Notes under the pieces: model-generated
The model's input: the letters and a program-made list of their open reading frames with translations, nothing else
Databases searched by the model: none
What the model was told of the DNA's origin: nothing
Part shown: piece by piece, positions 10,241-22,979 of the stretch
Layout: each line of letters begins with the position of its first letter
Numbering within the stretch: the stretch's first letter is position 1
Translations under genes and position numbers: made by a program
Origin: Eriocheir sinensis
Lineage: Eukaryota > Arthropoda > Malacostraca > Decapoda > Varunidae
Direction: 5' to 3'
DNA: 64,000 nt
Assembly: GCF_024679095.1 (NCBI RefSeq)
Contig: NC_066522.1
Location: 13,162,753 to 13,226,752, forward strand

Positions 10241-11064
10241 GTTTGACTTGCTTGAGTTAACGTTTAAACTACACCTGTTTTCATGTGATTGCCTCCGTTT
10301 CCTTCGTCGTGTCGCTCTCCCACTCCCCCTTCTCATTTCTCAGCTCAATCTTATTCCGCTTTGTTGTTTTGCTCCTCCTCTTCCGCCTATTCGTACTTCT
10401 CTTCCTCTTCCCTTTCCTGCTCAGACTCTATCTCAACGAGGCGTTGCAGGGTCACAGACCGATGAGGGTATTCTGAGACAAGACGTGAACTTCCTCAAAG
10501 CACACGGCGGTGGCAGCTGCAATAAATTCGTTTGGGTGAACGAATCCTTTGCTATATACTTGTTCCTCAGGAGCGTAGCAGCAAATCTGTATCGCTTGCA
10601 TGCGGTCCTCCAAAGGGACTGAGGGTTCTGAGGGAGCCGCTGAGTTACTTGGGGGAACCTACTCCGCAAAGGACCTCAGCGGCACGCACAGGTGGAGATT
10701 ATTTTGTACCTGTGGCTGCATGGCAGAAACTTGCACGTGAGGGCCGAGTAATGCTCTTTGTGACGGCGTGTCTATCGTCAGCCGGGGAGGATAGTCGCGT
10801 TAAGACAATGAAAATAACGCCCTCGTAAAGCAGAGAAAGGGTCTCGGTGGCGGTAAATATAATGGCCGGGAGCCTAAGTTCATTAGTCAGGGCACCCCGG
10901 CGGGGCATGAAAGGGCGGCCGTGACCCGCCGCTGCTGCTGCGGAGCGTTGGCGGTGATGGAGGCTGACGGCCTGGCCGCCGCCGGGAGGCTCGCGGCCCC
11001 TCGTGAGTTAGTGCGTCACCGATTGGGTCTTGAGTTTCATAGGAGTGGGTAACCCTTTCTTCCC
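10140..11064. other. (GT)n at 10192-10238 then unique sequence
   Basis: After the GT tract the sequence is unique, partly pyrimidine-rich (10300-10420) and then of balanced composition. No recognised protein. Confidence 0.6.
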
Positions 11065-11212
11065 GGCCCTCATTTACCATGTCTTGCTTTTTTTTCTTGC
11101 TGAATAGGAGAATGAACAGCTGGGTGGGCTGCTGGCCGTTTACCAAGGCCGGGATTTAACCCGGGCCCACTGTTTCGTAGCCAGGCAAGCTAAGCACAAC
11201 ACCACGGAGGAT
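11065..11212 (-). mobile_element. tRNA-like SINE head, second family
   Basis: On the minus strand, CCGTGGTGTTGTGCTTAGCT is followed by GGCCCGGGTTAAATCCCGGC, where GGTTAAATCC resembles a Pol III box B. The element then runs through CCACCCAGCTGTTCATTCTC to an A-rich stretch near 11089. Extent is approximate. It is distinct from the SINE at 26575-26912. Confidence 0.45.
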
Positions 11213-11214
11213 AG

Positions 11215-12002
11215 TAGGTTAGGTTTATATGGTAGTTGAAACATCAAACATGACAGGGATATGTTAAGTTGTAGCATTTCTTATCTGAAAAATGACATGC
11301 GTGGAATCATAGTGACCAAGTTTCATGGATTGAATATTGTAAATCTGTCCTGACATTCGTACTGAGAAAGTGTCCATCATCTGTAGCCCCAAAGTCGTCA
11401 CGTTTAGAAGCTCACCCGCTGATGTCAGTTTTATCGTATACTGATCTCATTTTAATATATAATGATGTCTAAGTCGTTCTTTGATAGTATATTCTTACTT
11501 CTGTCGTCCTCTAAGGCACGCAAACACACGCACTATGTTGGACAACTGTGTAACAGCCTCCCTTTGTCTGTATCTCCTTTTGCTTATACGACTTAAACTC
11601 TTTCAAAAGGGAAGTATCAAGACACCTCTCCATCCGAAATTGACCCTCTCCTCTGTCCTATCAATTCTGCTTCCTTTTTTTCTGGAGCAGCGCTCAGCAT
11701 TTTTTTTCTTTGTCTTTTTTAGCCTTAAGCTGCTTTCGTTGCTGTAAAAAAAGTGTATCCTCACTCAAACTCTTTCTAAAACTCGTCCCTTAAACACATC
11801 TTCACCTGCATGCGTCTTATGAAAGCCAACACGCCTTCTCCGCAGCACGTCGCCGGCCACGCGCGGGGCCTCACGCGGGGCCGAAGCGGAATATTTGGGA
11901 AATTAGTAAAATGAGACTCGTCCGCTGGTTCCTGAGGGGCCCGAGGAGGTAACCTGGCGGCGGGGCGTGGGTGGCCGCCGCCGTCGCCCTCACGTCCGCC
12001 GC

Positions 12003-12034
<32 letters not shown>

Positions 12035-12910
12035 CTTTAAACAAACCGTAGAAACCCTCTCAATATGTTTTCTTGTTTTTCGAAAGCACTCCAGCCCGGT
12101 CCTATAATTCTATATTTCCGGTTCTATATATATAGTGAGAAATGTGTTTGTATTAGTTGGACGACTCTTTGTTCGATGAGAGCATGACGGTTTAATATAA
12201 CTTTGGACTTTTTTTCTTGCTCCTCGTCCTTCCTGATTAGTTTTATCGTCTGCCTCAGTTCGCCAATAGAGTGCGCGAGTTAAAATAATGATATTTTCTA
12301 ATCAAATCTTCTACTCAGTTTATTTTCTTACTCCAGAGAGAGCCAGAGCCATCCACGGCCATAATTATCGGCGGAAGTGGCTCACATAACCACTGCTAGA
12401 TTAAAGTTTTAGTGTGTGATAATTGATAGACTCCCAGTTACACATCAAACAACATTTCGAAAAAGTTCCTTAATCGTAGCAACACAACACACGCTGGCCG
12501 GGAGGCGCTGAACTAAAAGGCCACAGTCTTAAACAGTTCGACGCCCAAGCCCACCCTTCTGACAAGGCTTTCGTAGGAGTTGTGGGCATTTCCATGGGTG
12601 CTCTTATGACCCAGGTGGTAGTTTGACAAAGCTGCTTTACCATGAACGCGAATTAGAACACTCATGAGAACGCCATTAATCTTCTTTTTGGTGTTTGGAA
12701 ATTGTTGGTGTGAGAGGCGGAAGCGACTACTGCCCATATAGGAGGAGCAACCAATCCCTTCCTTTACCTAACTGACCCTCCTTCCCCCTCCCCTCCGTCG
12801 TCCAAAAAAAGAGAAATAACAAATACATTAGCCGTCCGTCACTGTTGATTCCTCGGCGGTCATTTAACCTCGTCCTCATTTTCCTTCTGTCAGGTGCGGT
12901 GCGGCGGCTC
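11215..12910. other. mostly unique sequence, no gene recognised
   Basis: 11820-12000 is a short CpG-rich island (CACGCGGGGCC repeated; GGAATATTTGGGAAATTAG nearby). (GT)n lies at 12004-12034. 12040-12900 is unique sequence of balanced composition, with open frames under 80 codons and no recognisable motif. Confidence 0.55.
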
Positions 12911-12911
12911 A

Positions 12912-12974
<63 letters not shown>

Positions 12975-13127
12975 ATTTGGTTGTTGTTGCGTTTACTTTA
13001 GATGTATTTTTTTCTATATCATGAGCAAACTTTCTTTACTTTAGATATCAAATTTACTTCAGATATAATTTTTTTCTGTCATGAGCAAAATTTCGATAAC
13101 CTTTCACTATTATGCGATGTGATGTGA

Positions 13128-13177
<50 letters not shown>

Positions 13178-14200
13178 TAAGAGAAAGACAAAAAAAAATA
13201 TGCATGCTGATAATGTTTATTGTTTTACCGTTGCAACAGAATACATCGAATTAACAAAAAAACAACAACTTATTATTTACACATGTGAGAGAATGAAAGG
13301 AAATCTATTTGTTTGTTTATATATCAGAGAGAGAGAGAGAGAGAAAGAAGGAATGAAGTAGAGAAGACAAGGGTATCAAGATCTGGGCAGTTAGCGAGCA
13401 TTTTTTAGAGGTGACTGGAGAAATCTGATTCCTCTTCCTCCCCCCCCCTGACCCCCCTGCCCACCCCCCTAATAGAGGCACTGAAAGACCCCCTTGTTCA
13501 GTGCCAGCAGCAGCAGCCACCGTGGGGAAGGGGGGGAGGGGGGTACGGAGCAATGGGAGGAGGAGGAATTGGAGAAGAAGAAGAAGAAGAAGAAGAAGAA
13601 GAAGAAGAAGAAAAGAATGCAGAAATAGAAAAAGGAGGAGAGGGTGAAGGAGAGGAACAAGAACAAGAGAAAGAAGAAGAAGAAGAAGAAAGAAAGAAGA
13701 GAAAAAAGAAAGAAAGAAGCAGACAAATAAACAGAGAAAGACATACATACATACAAACAGAGACAGAGACAGAGAATAATACCATACAAATATACACACA
13801 TGATTTATATTTTATGCATACGTCGCTAAGCCTCATACATACAAATGAATATTCAGGACGAGTCTCTTTGGCACAGGCGGCGGCGAGCGGCTGAGGACAC
13901 AAGGGGGGGGAGGGGGGGGGGCACGGGGGGCGGGCGGAGGTGAACTGGGCACTCCCGGACCTCTGCCCCGCCCGTAGGATGAGGATGGTCCCCCCCCCCA
14001 CCCTCCCCCGACGACCCCCTCCTCCTCCTCCAGCCGTGGTTGGAGGAGGAAAGGGTTCATATTTTTCTAAACTATCATTTCGCCTCTCCTCCTCCTCCTC
14101 CTCCTCCTCCTCCTCCTCCTTGCCCTTCCTCGGCTCTTCCCTTCACTTCCCTTTTTCTCTTCCTTGACCCTTCCTCCGTTTTCTCTTCCTTTTTTCCTTC
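12910..14200. other. dinucleotide and trinucleotide tracts with G/C runs
   Basis: (CA)n 12912-12970; (GT)n 13132-13174; (GA)n 13325-13343; C-runs 13440-13475; (GAA)n 13575-13612; G-runs 13900-13935; (TCC)n 14088-14120. The Glu-rich frame at 13553-13894 is a translation of these. Confidence 0.75.
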
Positions 14201-14204
14201 CCTC

Positions 14205-15290
14205 TCGCCACTTCTTCGACCCTCTCTCTCCCTTCTTCGACCCTCTCTCTCCCTTCTTCTTCGACCCTCTCTCTCCCCTCTTCGACCCTCTCTCTCCCTT
14301 CTTCTTCGACCCTCTCTCTCCCTTCTTCGACCCTCTCTCTCCCCTCTTCGACCCTCTCTCTCCCTTTTTCGACCCTCTCTCTCCCCTCTTCGACCCTCTC
14401 TCTCCCTTTTTCGACCCTCTCTCTCCCTTCTTCGACCCTCTCTCTCCCTTCTTCTTCGACCCTCTCTCTCCCTTCTTCGACCCTCTCTCTCCCCTCTTCT
14501 ACCCTCTCTCTCCCTTCTTCTTCGACCCTCTCTCTCCCTTCTTCTTCGACCCTCTCTCACCCCTCTTCGACCCTCTCTCCCTTTTTCGACCTCTCTCTCC
14601 CTCTTCGACCTCTCTCTCCTTTTTCGACCCTCTCTCTCCTTCTTCGACCCTCTCTCCCCTCTTCGGCCCTCTCTCTCCCTTCTTCTTCGACCCTCTCTCT
14701 CCCTCTTCGACCCTCTCCCTTCTTCTTCGACCCTCTCTCTCCCCTCTTCGACCCTCTCTCTCCCTTCTTCGACCCTCTCTCTCCCTTCTTCTTCGACCCT
14801 CTCTCTCCCCTCTAAGACCCTCTCTCACCCATCTTCGACCCTCTCTCTCTTCGACCCTCTCTCCCTCTCGACCCTCTCTCTCCCTTCTTCTTCGACCCTC
14901 TCTCTCCCTTCTTCTTCGACCCTCTTCGACCCTCTCTCGCCCTTCTTCTTCGACCCTCTCTCCCCTCTTCGACCTTCTCTCCCTTCTCTCCTTCTTCGCC
15001 CTCTCTCTCTCCCTTCTTCGACACTCTCTCTACCCTCTTCGACCCTCTCTCTCCCTTCTTCGACCCTCTCTCTCCCTTCTTCGACCCTCTCTCTCCCCTC
15101 TTCGACCCTCTCTCTCCCTTCTTCGACCCTCTCTCTCCCTTCTTCTTCGACCCTCTCTCTCTCTCCCTTCTTCGACCCTCTCTCTCCCCTCTTCGACCCT
15201 CTCTCTCCCTTCTTCTTCGACCCTCTCTCTCCCCTCTTCGACCCTCTCTCTCCCTTCTTCGACCCTCTCTCGCCCCTCTTCGCCTTCTTT
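14205..15290. repeat. 21/24-bp minisatellite, polypyrimidine
   Basis: About 50 units of CTTCGACCCTCTCTCTCCC with one or two CTT triplets (21 or 24 bp) are read. Unit length is mostly a multiple of three, so both strands stay open for hundreds of codons (LRPSLSL and REREGRR repeats). These are not genes. Confidence 0.9.
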
Positions 15291-16092
15291 TTCTCGTCCC
15301 CTTTTTTTTCTCTTGCCCTTCCCCCTCGCCTCCCTTTTTCTCCCTCTCCCTTATCATCCTTTCCCTCTTCCTCGACCCTTCCTTCTCCTCCCTTTCTTTC
15401 TCACCCTTCCTCTACCCTCCTCTGATTATCCCTTCCTTTTCGCCCTTCTTTGACCTTCCCTTCTTCTCCTCTTCTTTCTTCCCTTCCTCACGTCTTTCCT
15501 TATCGCCCTTCTCTCCCTGTCTCCTTCTTCCCTCCAATTCTCCGTTCTTCTCTCCCTCTCTCCTTTCTTCTCCCCTCTTTCTCTCCCTTCTCCCCTCTAC
15601 CCCCATGCCTCTCCCCTCCCTTCTTCCCCATTCTCGGTCAGCTCCCCAGCCCCCCACCCCTTCCCCTACCCCTTCACGCCCCAGTTATTTTTTTTTATTT
15701 TTTTCTTTCTTTTTTTCTTTTTTTTTGGCCAGTGGTTGCTAGATATGTGTAAACTCGCCTTTTTTTTTTTCCTCGCCTTCTTCTTCGGCTCTTGATCTTA
15801 TCTCCGGGGCTCTCTGCGTCACGCCCGGCATTCCTTCGCATCCTTCATTCCCCTCTGAGCACGCGAGGACAAGGATTATGTTTTCCTTGTTGTTTTTTAT
15901 ATTAGTTTTTTTTATTATTTAGTTATTTTTTATATTATTTTCTTTTTTTTTTGTTATTTTATTATTTATTCACTTTTTGTTATATGCACTCGGAGTCAAT
16001 AATGTCTTTTTTTATTGTTGTTATTTTTTACGTTATTTACTTTTTGGTTAATTCATTTATTATTAGTTTGTTTATCTGGTTTATCTTTATTG

Positions 16093-16164
<72 letters not shown>

Positions 16165-16237
16165 GATACTCGTTATTCTGTCTTAAGTTTTATCACATCA
16201 AAACCTAAAAAAATAAATAAGTCCATCCCTCGTTATA

Positions 16238-16318
<81 letters not shown>

Positions 16319-16930
16319 TCTTACTCACCCCCCCCCCCCCAACGCCCATAAACGCCCCCTTTGCCTTTATCCCTCTATCACGCACACTGCAACCTTTTCC
16401 CTCCCCTTCCAATGCCTTCCCTCTACTATCAAACCCTTTCCTCTACTCTTATTCCTAAACCAGACAGCCTACAAACAGCCCTTGCTCCCCCCCCCGCCAG
16501 CACAATCCGCCTCACGCATACTTGGCATCAGCGTCTGCAGGGAAGGAGGAGTCGTTTCTTGGGAGCAAATAATAACTGGTTAGGTTGTGGGCTACTGTTG
16601 CGGGGAGAGGGTTCGGGGCGGGGCGGGCGGGGGAGAAAGGAGGAGGAAGAGGAGAGGGGAGATTATCGTTCCTTCTCTCTTTCCTTCTTTCGCATTTTCA
16701 TCACCGTCATCATCATCGTCTTCATTTTCTTTTCCTTCTCGTTTTTCTCCTCCTCTTTTTATTCTCTACCTTCTCCTCTTGATTCTACTCCATTTTTTAT
16801 CTTTTTTTGCTTACAACTATCCTTCCTTCTTTTCTTATCCTCCTCTTTCATGTTATTTTCCTTCTCCTCTTCCTTTTTTTGTATCTTCACCTCATCCGTC
16901 TATACAGTTTTACTCTTTACTCTTTTTGTA
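15290..16930. other. polypyrimidine, T-rich and dinucleotide sequence
   Basis: 15290-15690 is C/T-rich and 15680-16090 T-rich. (GT)n lies at 16094-16160 and (CT)n at 16239-16313. 16440-16650 is unique with GGCGGG near 16616; 16660-16930 is pyrimidine-rich. No gene. Confidence 0.7.
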
Positions 16931-17602
16931 CTTTCTCTTCACCCCTGCTGTATTTTCTCTTCACCCCTGCTGTATTTTCTCTTCACCCCTGCTGTATTTT
17001 CTCTTCACCCCTGCTGTATTTTCTCTTCACCACTGCTGTGTTTTCTCTTCACACCAGCTGTATTTTCTCTTCACCCCTGCTGTATTTTCTCTTCACCCCT
17101 GCTGTATTTTCTCTTCACCCCTGCTGTATTTTCTCTTCACCCCTGCTGTATTTTCTCTTCACCCCTGCTGTATTTTCTCTTCACCCCTGCTGTATTTTCT
17201 CTTCACCCCTGCTGTATTTTCTTCGCTTCACTCCTGCTGTATTTTCTCTTCACCCCTGCTGTATTTTCTCTTCACCCCTGCTGTATTTTCTCTTCACCCC
17301 TGCTGTATTTTCTCTTCACCCCTGCTGTATTTTCTCTTCACCCCTGCTGTATTTTCTCTTAACCCATGCTGTATTTTCTCTTCACCCCTGCTGTATTTTC
17401 TCTTCACCCCTGCTGTATTTTCTCTTCACCCCTGCTGTATTTTCTCTTCACCCCTGCTGTATTTTCTCTTCACCCCTGCTGTATTTTCTCTTCACCCCTG
17501 CTGTATTTTCTCTTCACCCCTGCTGTATTTTCTCCTCACCCCTGCTGTATTTTCTCTTCACCCCTGCTGTATTTTCTCTTCACCCCTGCTGTATTTTCTC
17601 CA
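16930..17602. repeat. 22-bp minisatellite, about 30 copies
   Basis: The unit is TTCTCTTCACCCCTGCTG plus TATT. Copies are nearly identical apart from a few substitutions and one insertion near 17222. As 22 is not a multiple of three and the unit has no plus-strand stop, all three plus frames are open and give the same 22-residue cycle. The apparent 270-340 codon proteins are artefacts. Confidence 0.95.
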
Positions 17603-18490
17603 CTAATTTCACTTCTTGCCGTACGTAGCCTTGATTAACGAAAAGGAGTGAACGGAAGCGCAGGGTGGAGTGAGAAGAGATGGATGGTGAAATTTGATGG
17701 GAGCTATGGGGTTGGGATGATTGATTAAGGAGTGATGGGGGAAATGGGTGTTTTGTTGAGTAAGAGGGATAGCAATTCATGTTCAGTAATTTTGTTTTAT
17801 TTATTTATCTATTTATTTAACTGTTAATTCGTTCATTCTATTTTCTCTCCTACTGTAAAAATAAAAATAAAAGAAATTAAAAAAAAACTGAAGATTAGAG
17901 TGAAGGAAGGAAAATGGATTTATTGTAGAGTAACAGAGAGCTTGTACAGACATATTTATTCATTCATTCATTCATTCATTTATTTATTTGTTGATTTATT
18001 TATTTTTGGGTTTCCTTCTCTTACCAAAAGAAAATAGAAAAAAGCAAATAATAAATGAGTCACTGGTTTTAGTTCTAAGTTTGGTTTCTTAGATTTTTTT
18101 CAGGTAATTGTTAAGACCAAAGTATTTATATGTACCTGCTTGCTTTCCTTCCACAGGTGAGCTCCCCCCCCCCCCCCCTCCTGCTGTGTGTGTTCAGGCG
18201 AGACATTTAATTCCGAAGGTGAGATATACACCTTGTTTTCCTTGTTTACGCATTTATTGTACTTGTATGCTTCCTTCCCTCTTTCCTTCCTTCCTTCTCC
18301 TCTTTATCGTCATCATCGCTTTTATTTTCCTTTTTCTTCACATTTTCTTTCTTTTTTTATCGTCCACCGTCACCTTATCCTTTTTTTTCTCATTATTTTT
18401 TTACTTTTATCCTTCCCTCTTTCCTTCCTTCCTTTTTTCTCCTCATCATCATCATCATTCTTCTTTTCCCTCTTGTGTATATTGTGAGGC
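17602..18490. other. unique to AT-rich sequence with short tetranucleotide runs
   Basis: (ATTC)n-like runs lie around 17960-17985. 18160-18180 is a C-run. 18240-18470 is pyrimidine-rich with TTCCTTCC blocks duplicated near 18284 and 18420. No gene. Confidence 0.6.
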
Positions 18491-18656
18491 ACTTTTTGGA
18501 CGCGTGGAATATGTTGTGAGTGCCAGTACGATAGATACATTCAAGAAAACGCTAGACAAATTCATAGATAGTGAGGGTAGGTGGGGTTACATTTACAGGA
18601 GCTGCCTTCTATAGATGTGTACCGGCCTCTTGCGCTAATGCTCTTATGTTCTTATT
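18490..18656 (+). mobile_element. non-LTR retrotransposon (LINE) 3' end fragment, copy 1
   Basis: The plus strand reads VEYVVSASTIDTFKKTLDKF followed by IDSEGRWG, then a tail with GTACCGGCCTCTTG and CTTATGTTCTTATTG. The same peptide pattern and the same tail are at 24101-24432 on the other strand. The pattern (WN-L-VV-A-FK-LDKF) is seen at the C-terminus of CR1/L2-like reverse transcriptases. Only the end of the ORF is present. Confidence 0.6.
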
Positions 18657-19370
18657 GTGCGACGAATTTCCGGCTCCCTCGCTACTAAGGGTTCAGGGCG
18701 TGTCATTGGGAAGAGGTTTGAGGCTCCACAGACCACGCGCCACACCAGCTTGCCTTGGCCATGTCTAGTCTCCTCCTCCTCTTATTTTCCTCCTTACTTC
18801 TCTTACTCTCTCGGTCTCCTGTCTTTTGTCTCCACTGCATGCCTATCCCCATCCTCCCTCTTTCTCTCTCTTTCTCCTTCTCTTGTCTCCACTCTGTATA
18901 TCCTCCATCCTTCCCTCTCTCTCCTCTTCTGTTTCTACTTCGTATGGTCTTCCTTCCTCTCTCCTTTCTTTCTCTCTACCTCTCCCTTCTCTTCCATTTG
19001 TATATCCTTCCTCCCCTCCTCCATCTCTCTCTTTCTCTTCTTCTCTCCTGCCTCCACTCTATTATTTCCTCTCTCCCTCCAGTTCTCTCTTTCCTTCTCT
19101 TCTTTCTCCACTTTGTATACTCTCTCTCTCCCTCTCTCTCTTTCTTTCTTTCTCCTTCACTTCTTCTCTCCCCGCCTCTGTTGTTCGTCCTAACGGTGGT
19201 GATGTTGAGGGTAAGAGAAAGGTTTTATAGGCTGATGTTGATAGTGGTGGTGGTGATGGTGGTGGTGGTGGTGACTGTTTTGGTGAGGATAATGATAGTG
19301 GTAGTGGTGGTGATGGTGGTGGTGATGGTGGTGGTGGTGATGGTGGTGGTCACGACATTATGCTAACGAG
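18656..19370. other. polypyrimidine stretch then (GGT/GAT)n
   Basis: 18770-19190 is C/T-rich with repeated TCCACTCTGTAT-like units. 19200-19355 is a GGT/GAT trinucleotide array on the plus strand. Leu/Ser and Val frames are repeat translations. Confidence 0.75.
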
Positions 19371-20243
19371 ACAATAATTTATACGTGTTTTCTTCGTGGT
19401 GTTCAAGGATGATGTTGGATGTTGGGTTTGCTCCCCGAACACACGTACACGATGGTTGCCGCGCCGCATATAAGTGAGACAAGTAATGTTTAGCTAGACT
19501 GGCAGAATAGGAAACACGAATAGAATAGGAAATGGATAGGATACGACAGGATAGGAAGGAAGAGAGACGACAAATCCGTACGTACGCTGGTAGAATAGCA
19601 AATAGGAATAGGATAAGAAGGATAGAAAATTGAATAGGAAATAGGTTGTACACACACACGCACGCACGTACACACAAGGAGAGAAGGGGGTGGGGAGGGG
19701 CACGTTATCAAATTATCGTACTCAGAACATTTGTTTTGGGGATTCTGACCCATAAATAAAATATAACTCCCACCCAAAAAAAACTATCAATAATTAAGTT
19801 TCAAATATAACTTTAGTTAAATATCATTATTGGCGCCGGTACGACAGTTTGGGGTCTGATTGAAGCCGATATATGCCGTGTTCTGAGTACGATAATCTGT
19901 TGGGGTTGAGTTGGAGGTTTCAAGAGGAGATAAAGAAAGATAGATAGATATATAGGTAGATAGAAAGATAGAGAGATAGGTAGGTAGATAGGTAGATAGA
20001 TAGACAAATGGATAGATAGATAGATAACTAGATAGATAAAGAGAGAGAGAGAGAGAGCAATCAGTTTTTCATCGCACGTGAATAACCCAAACATAAATAT
20101 AAACATGTCTTACTGCATGTTTGTGTGTATGTTTGTACTGACGCGAGGAGGAAAAAATATTAAGAAGTTTCTACGAAGAGGCGGAGGCGAGCGTCGTTCT
20201 GAAAGGTCAAGGCGAAAGGTTACTAAAAATCTTCTATAATACG

Positions 20244-20244
<1 letters not shown>
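19370..20244. other. ATAGGA-rich and GATA-rich sequence, with MITE
   Basis: 19500-19650 is rich in AATAGGA units. 19940-20040 is (GATA)n-like with AGATAGAT and AGGTAGAT. 19701-19904 is the second MITE, listed separately. Confidence 0.6.
19701..19904. mobile_element. hAT-like MITE relative, about 204 bp
   Basis: The left arm holds AAATTATCGTACTCAGAACA and the right arm, on the minus strand, AGATTATCGTACTCAGAACA. The shared ATTATCGTACTCA core and near-equal length tie it to the element at 943-1150. The outermost bases are degenerate (CACGTTATCA and CCAACAG in place of CAGCGTTGCCA), so it is likely an old copy. Confidence 0.55.
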
Positions 20245-20999
<755 letters not shown>

Positions 21000-21000
<1 letters not shown>

Positions 21001-21400
21001 CTGCCTTCTTTATAACACGCAACAGACACGCCCACGTAACGAGAGTAGGTATAGGGCATAGAGTGTGGCGTGGCGTGGTGGGTGGACAGGTAGCTGCGTA
21101 TGGCTGAGCAGGTGGGTTAAAATCATAAGCCAACCCTCACCTGTTAACTCATTAGGTATTGTTCTCGCCCCCCCCACCCCCCCACCCCCCCTCCTTCCCT
21201 TGTTTAATTGTTCTTACTTTTCTGTCATTTTTACTTTTCATATCCTTGTCTGCTCATCAAAAGGGACTGTTACTTTATTTATTTATTTATTTATTTATTT
21301 ATTTTTTAAGATTGGCCTATAGTGCCGGTTGGTGGGTTTAGGTATGTTTTTATTTTCTCTTGATGTCCTTTTATGTATCTCAATAATAATAATAATAATG

Positions 21401-21449
<49 letters not shown>

Positions 21450-21616
21450 GATAAAGAAGTAAGGGGAGGTTATGGGTGGATGTGTGTGTGTGTGCGTGCG
21501 TGCGTGTGTGTGTGTGGGGGGGGGGGGAGGTGGGGCTGTGGATGGGGAAGATTCAAAGCGCCACACCTTGCTTACTCTGTTCTCTTTCAAGTATTTTTTT
21601 TTATGTTCAGGCCTGG

Positions 21617-21702
<86 letters not shown>

Positions 21703-22000
21703 CGTCCCTCCCCCTCCCCTCCCCACACACACACTCCGTTTTCTTCTTCGTTTTTTCTTCTCCTCGAGGGGCGTGTGTGTGATGGGCCTCATTAAGAACA
21801 CTAGATGGGCTGGAACCTCTTCTCCCCACCCTCCTCCTTCCCCTCTCCGTCTCTTCTCTCTTTCTCCCCTCGCTTTGTATATACACCCTGCTATAAGCCT
21901 CCCTTCCTCCCCTTCCCTTCACTGTCACGTTTCCCATTCTTACCCTCTCTTGCCCTCTTTATCTCCCCTCGTTTTGTATATACACCCCACTAAAACCCTC
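21000..22000. other. microsatellite-rich sequence
   Basis: (TTTA)n 21274-21305; (AAT)n 21381-21449; GT/G-rich 21480-21530; (CA)n 21619-21700. The remainder is C-rich or pyrimidine-rich. A unit with CGTTTTGTATATACACCC recurs at 21869 and 21970. No gene. Confidence 0.75.
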
Positions 22001-22935
22001 CCTTCCGCCCCCTTCCCTTCCCTTTCTCTCCCTTCTCTTTCTCTCCCTTTTCATATTCTTTTTCTCTTCTTTTTATCTTTACACTTCATCCTAACCCTCC
22101 CTTTCTCTCCTCTTGCCTTCCCTTCCTTTCCTTTCTCTTCCCTTCCCTTCTTCCCTTCCCTTCCCTTTCCTTTTCTTTCCTTTCTTTTCCTTTCCTTTCC
22201 CCTCCTTTCCTTCTCTTTCCTTCCCATCCCTTTCTCTCCTCTTGCTTTCCCTTCCCTTTCCTTCCCTTCCCTTCCCTTCCCTTCCTTTCCCTCCCCTCCC
22301 CTCCCCCATTTTTTTCCTCTTTCTTCCCTTCCTTTCCCTTCCCCTTCCTTATTTCTACTCTCCCCTTAGTTTCTCTTTCTCTCCCCTTGTTTTATAACCC
22401 TCCCTTCCTCTCCATTCCCTTCCCTTCGCTGTCACATTCCCTATTCCACCGTCTCCTTCATTCTTCTCCCTCCTCCTCCTCTTCCTCCTCCTCCTCCTCC
22501 ATCCCCATATCTATCTTCAGTCCTCGAGGGATCCCTTCTCCTGTGCTTCCCTTACCCTCCATCACTGTCCTCCCATCTCTCTGGTGTCCCGTCCCCTCAC
22601 CCCTCCCCTCACCCCTCCCTTCACGTCTCCCCTCACCCTTCCCCTCAGCCTACCTACCTATCACCCCTTCTGTCACTCACTGGCACCTCATAGTTCACTC
22701 AGTTCCCCTCTTCCATCAAATCCACTTGCCTCGTACTCCCTTTCCCCCTCTCTTTCTCATCCCCTCTCTTTCACTCTCTCTCTCTCCCGCTCTCTGATAT
22801 ATAAATGGACGTCACTAAGGGGAGTAATGAAATAAAGATACGTTATTTGTTTCTACAGCGTACAGTTTTTTGGGGGAGGACCTTTTTTTTTTGTCTTTCT
22901 CTTGTATCTCTTCCTTCATTGTTGTTCCCATAATT
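22000..22935. other. polypyrimidine block (CCCTTCCCTTCC type)
   Basis: 22000-22480 is almost pure C/T built from TTCCC/TTTCC pentamers. 22480-22790 is C-rich with CCCCTCACC repeats. 22800-22930 is unique. Long Ser/Leu/Pro frames are repeat translations. Confidence 0.75.
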
Positions 22936-22978
22936 TAGGTTAGGTTAGGTTAGGTTAGGTTAGGTTAGGTTAGGTTAG
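22935..22978 (+). repeat. interstitial telomere-like (TTAGG)n, eight perfect units
   Basis: Eight uninterrupted TTAGG units plus a partial unit. TTAGG is the ancestral arthropod telomere repeat. The array is short and flanked by unique pyrimidine-rich DNA on both sides, so it is interstitial and not a chromosome end. Confidence 0.9.
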
Positions 22979-22979
22979 T

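Noticed and set aside
13553..13894. Glu-rich 113-codon frame
   Set aside because: Translation of (GAA)n and GA-rich DNA.
14040..15453. Open frames of 429 and 461 codons on the plus strand
   Set aside because: They are translations of a 21/24-bp polypyrimidine minisatellite; both strands and two frames are open because the unit length is a multiple of three.
16361..17638. Three overlapping 270-340 codon plus-strand frames
   Set aside because: The same 22-bp minisatellite read in three frames; identical peptide cycle, no domain.
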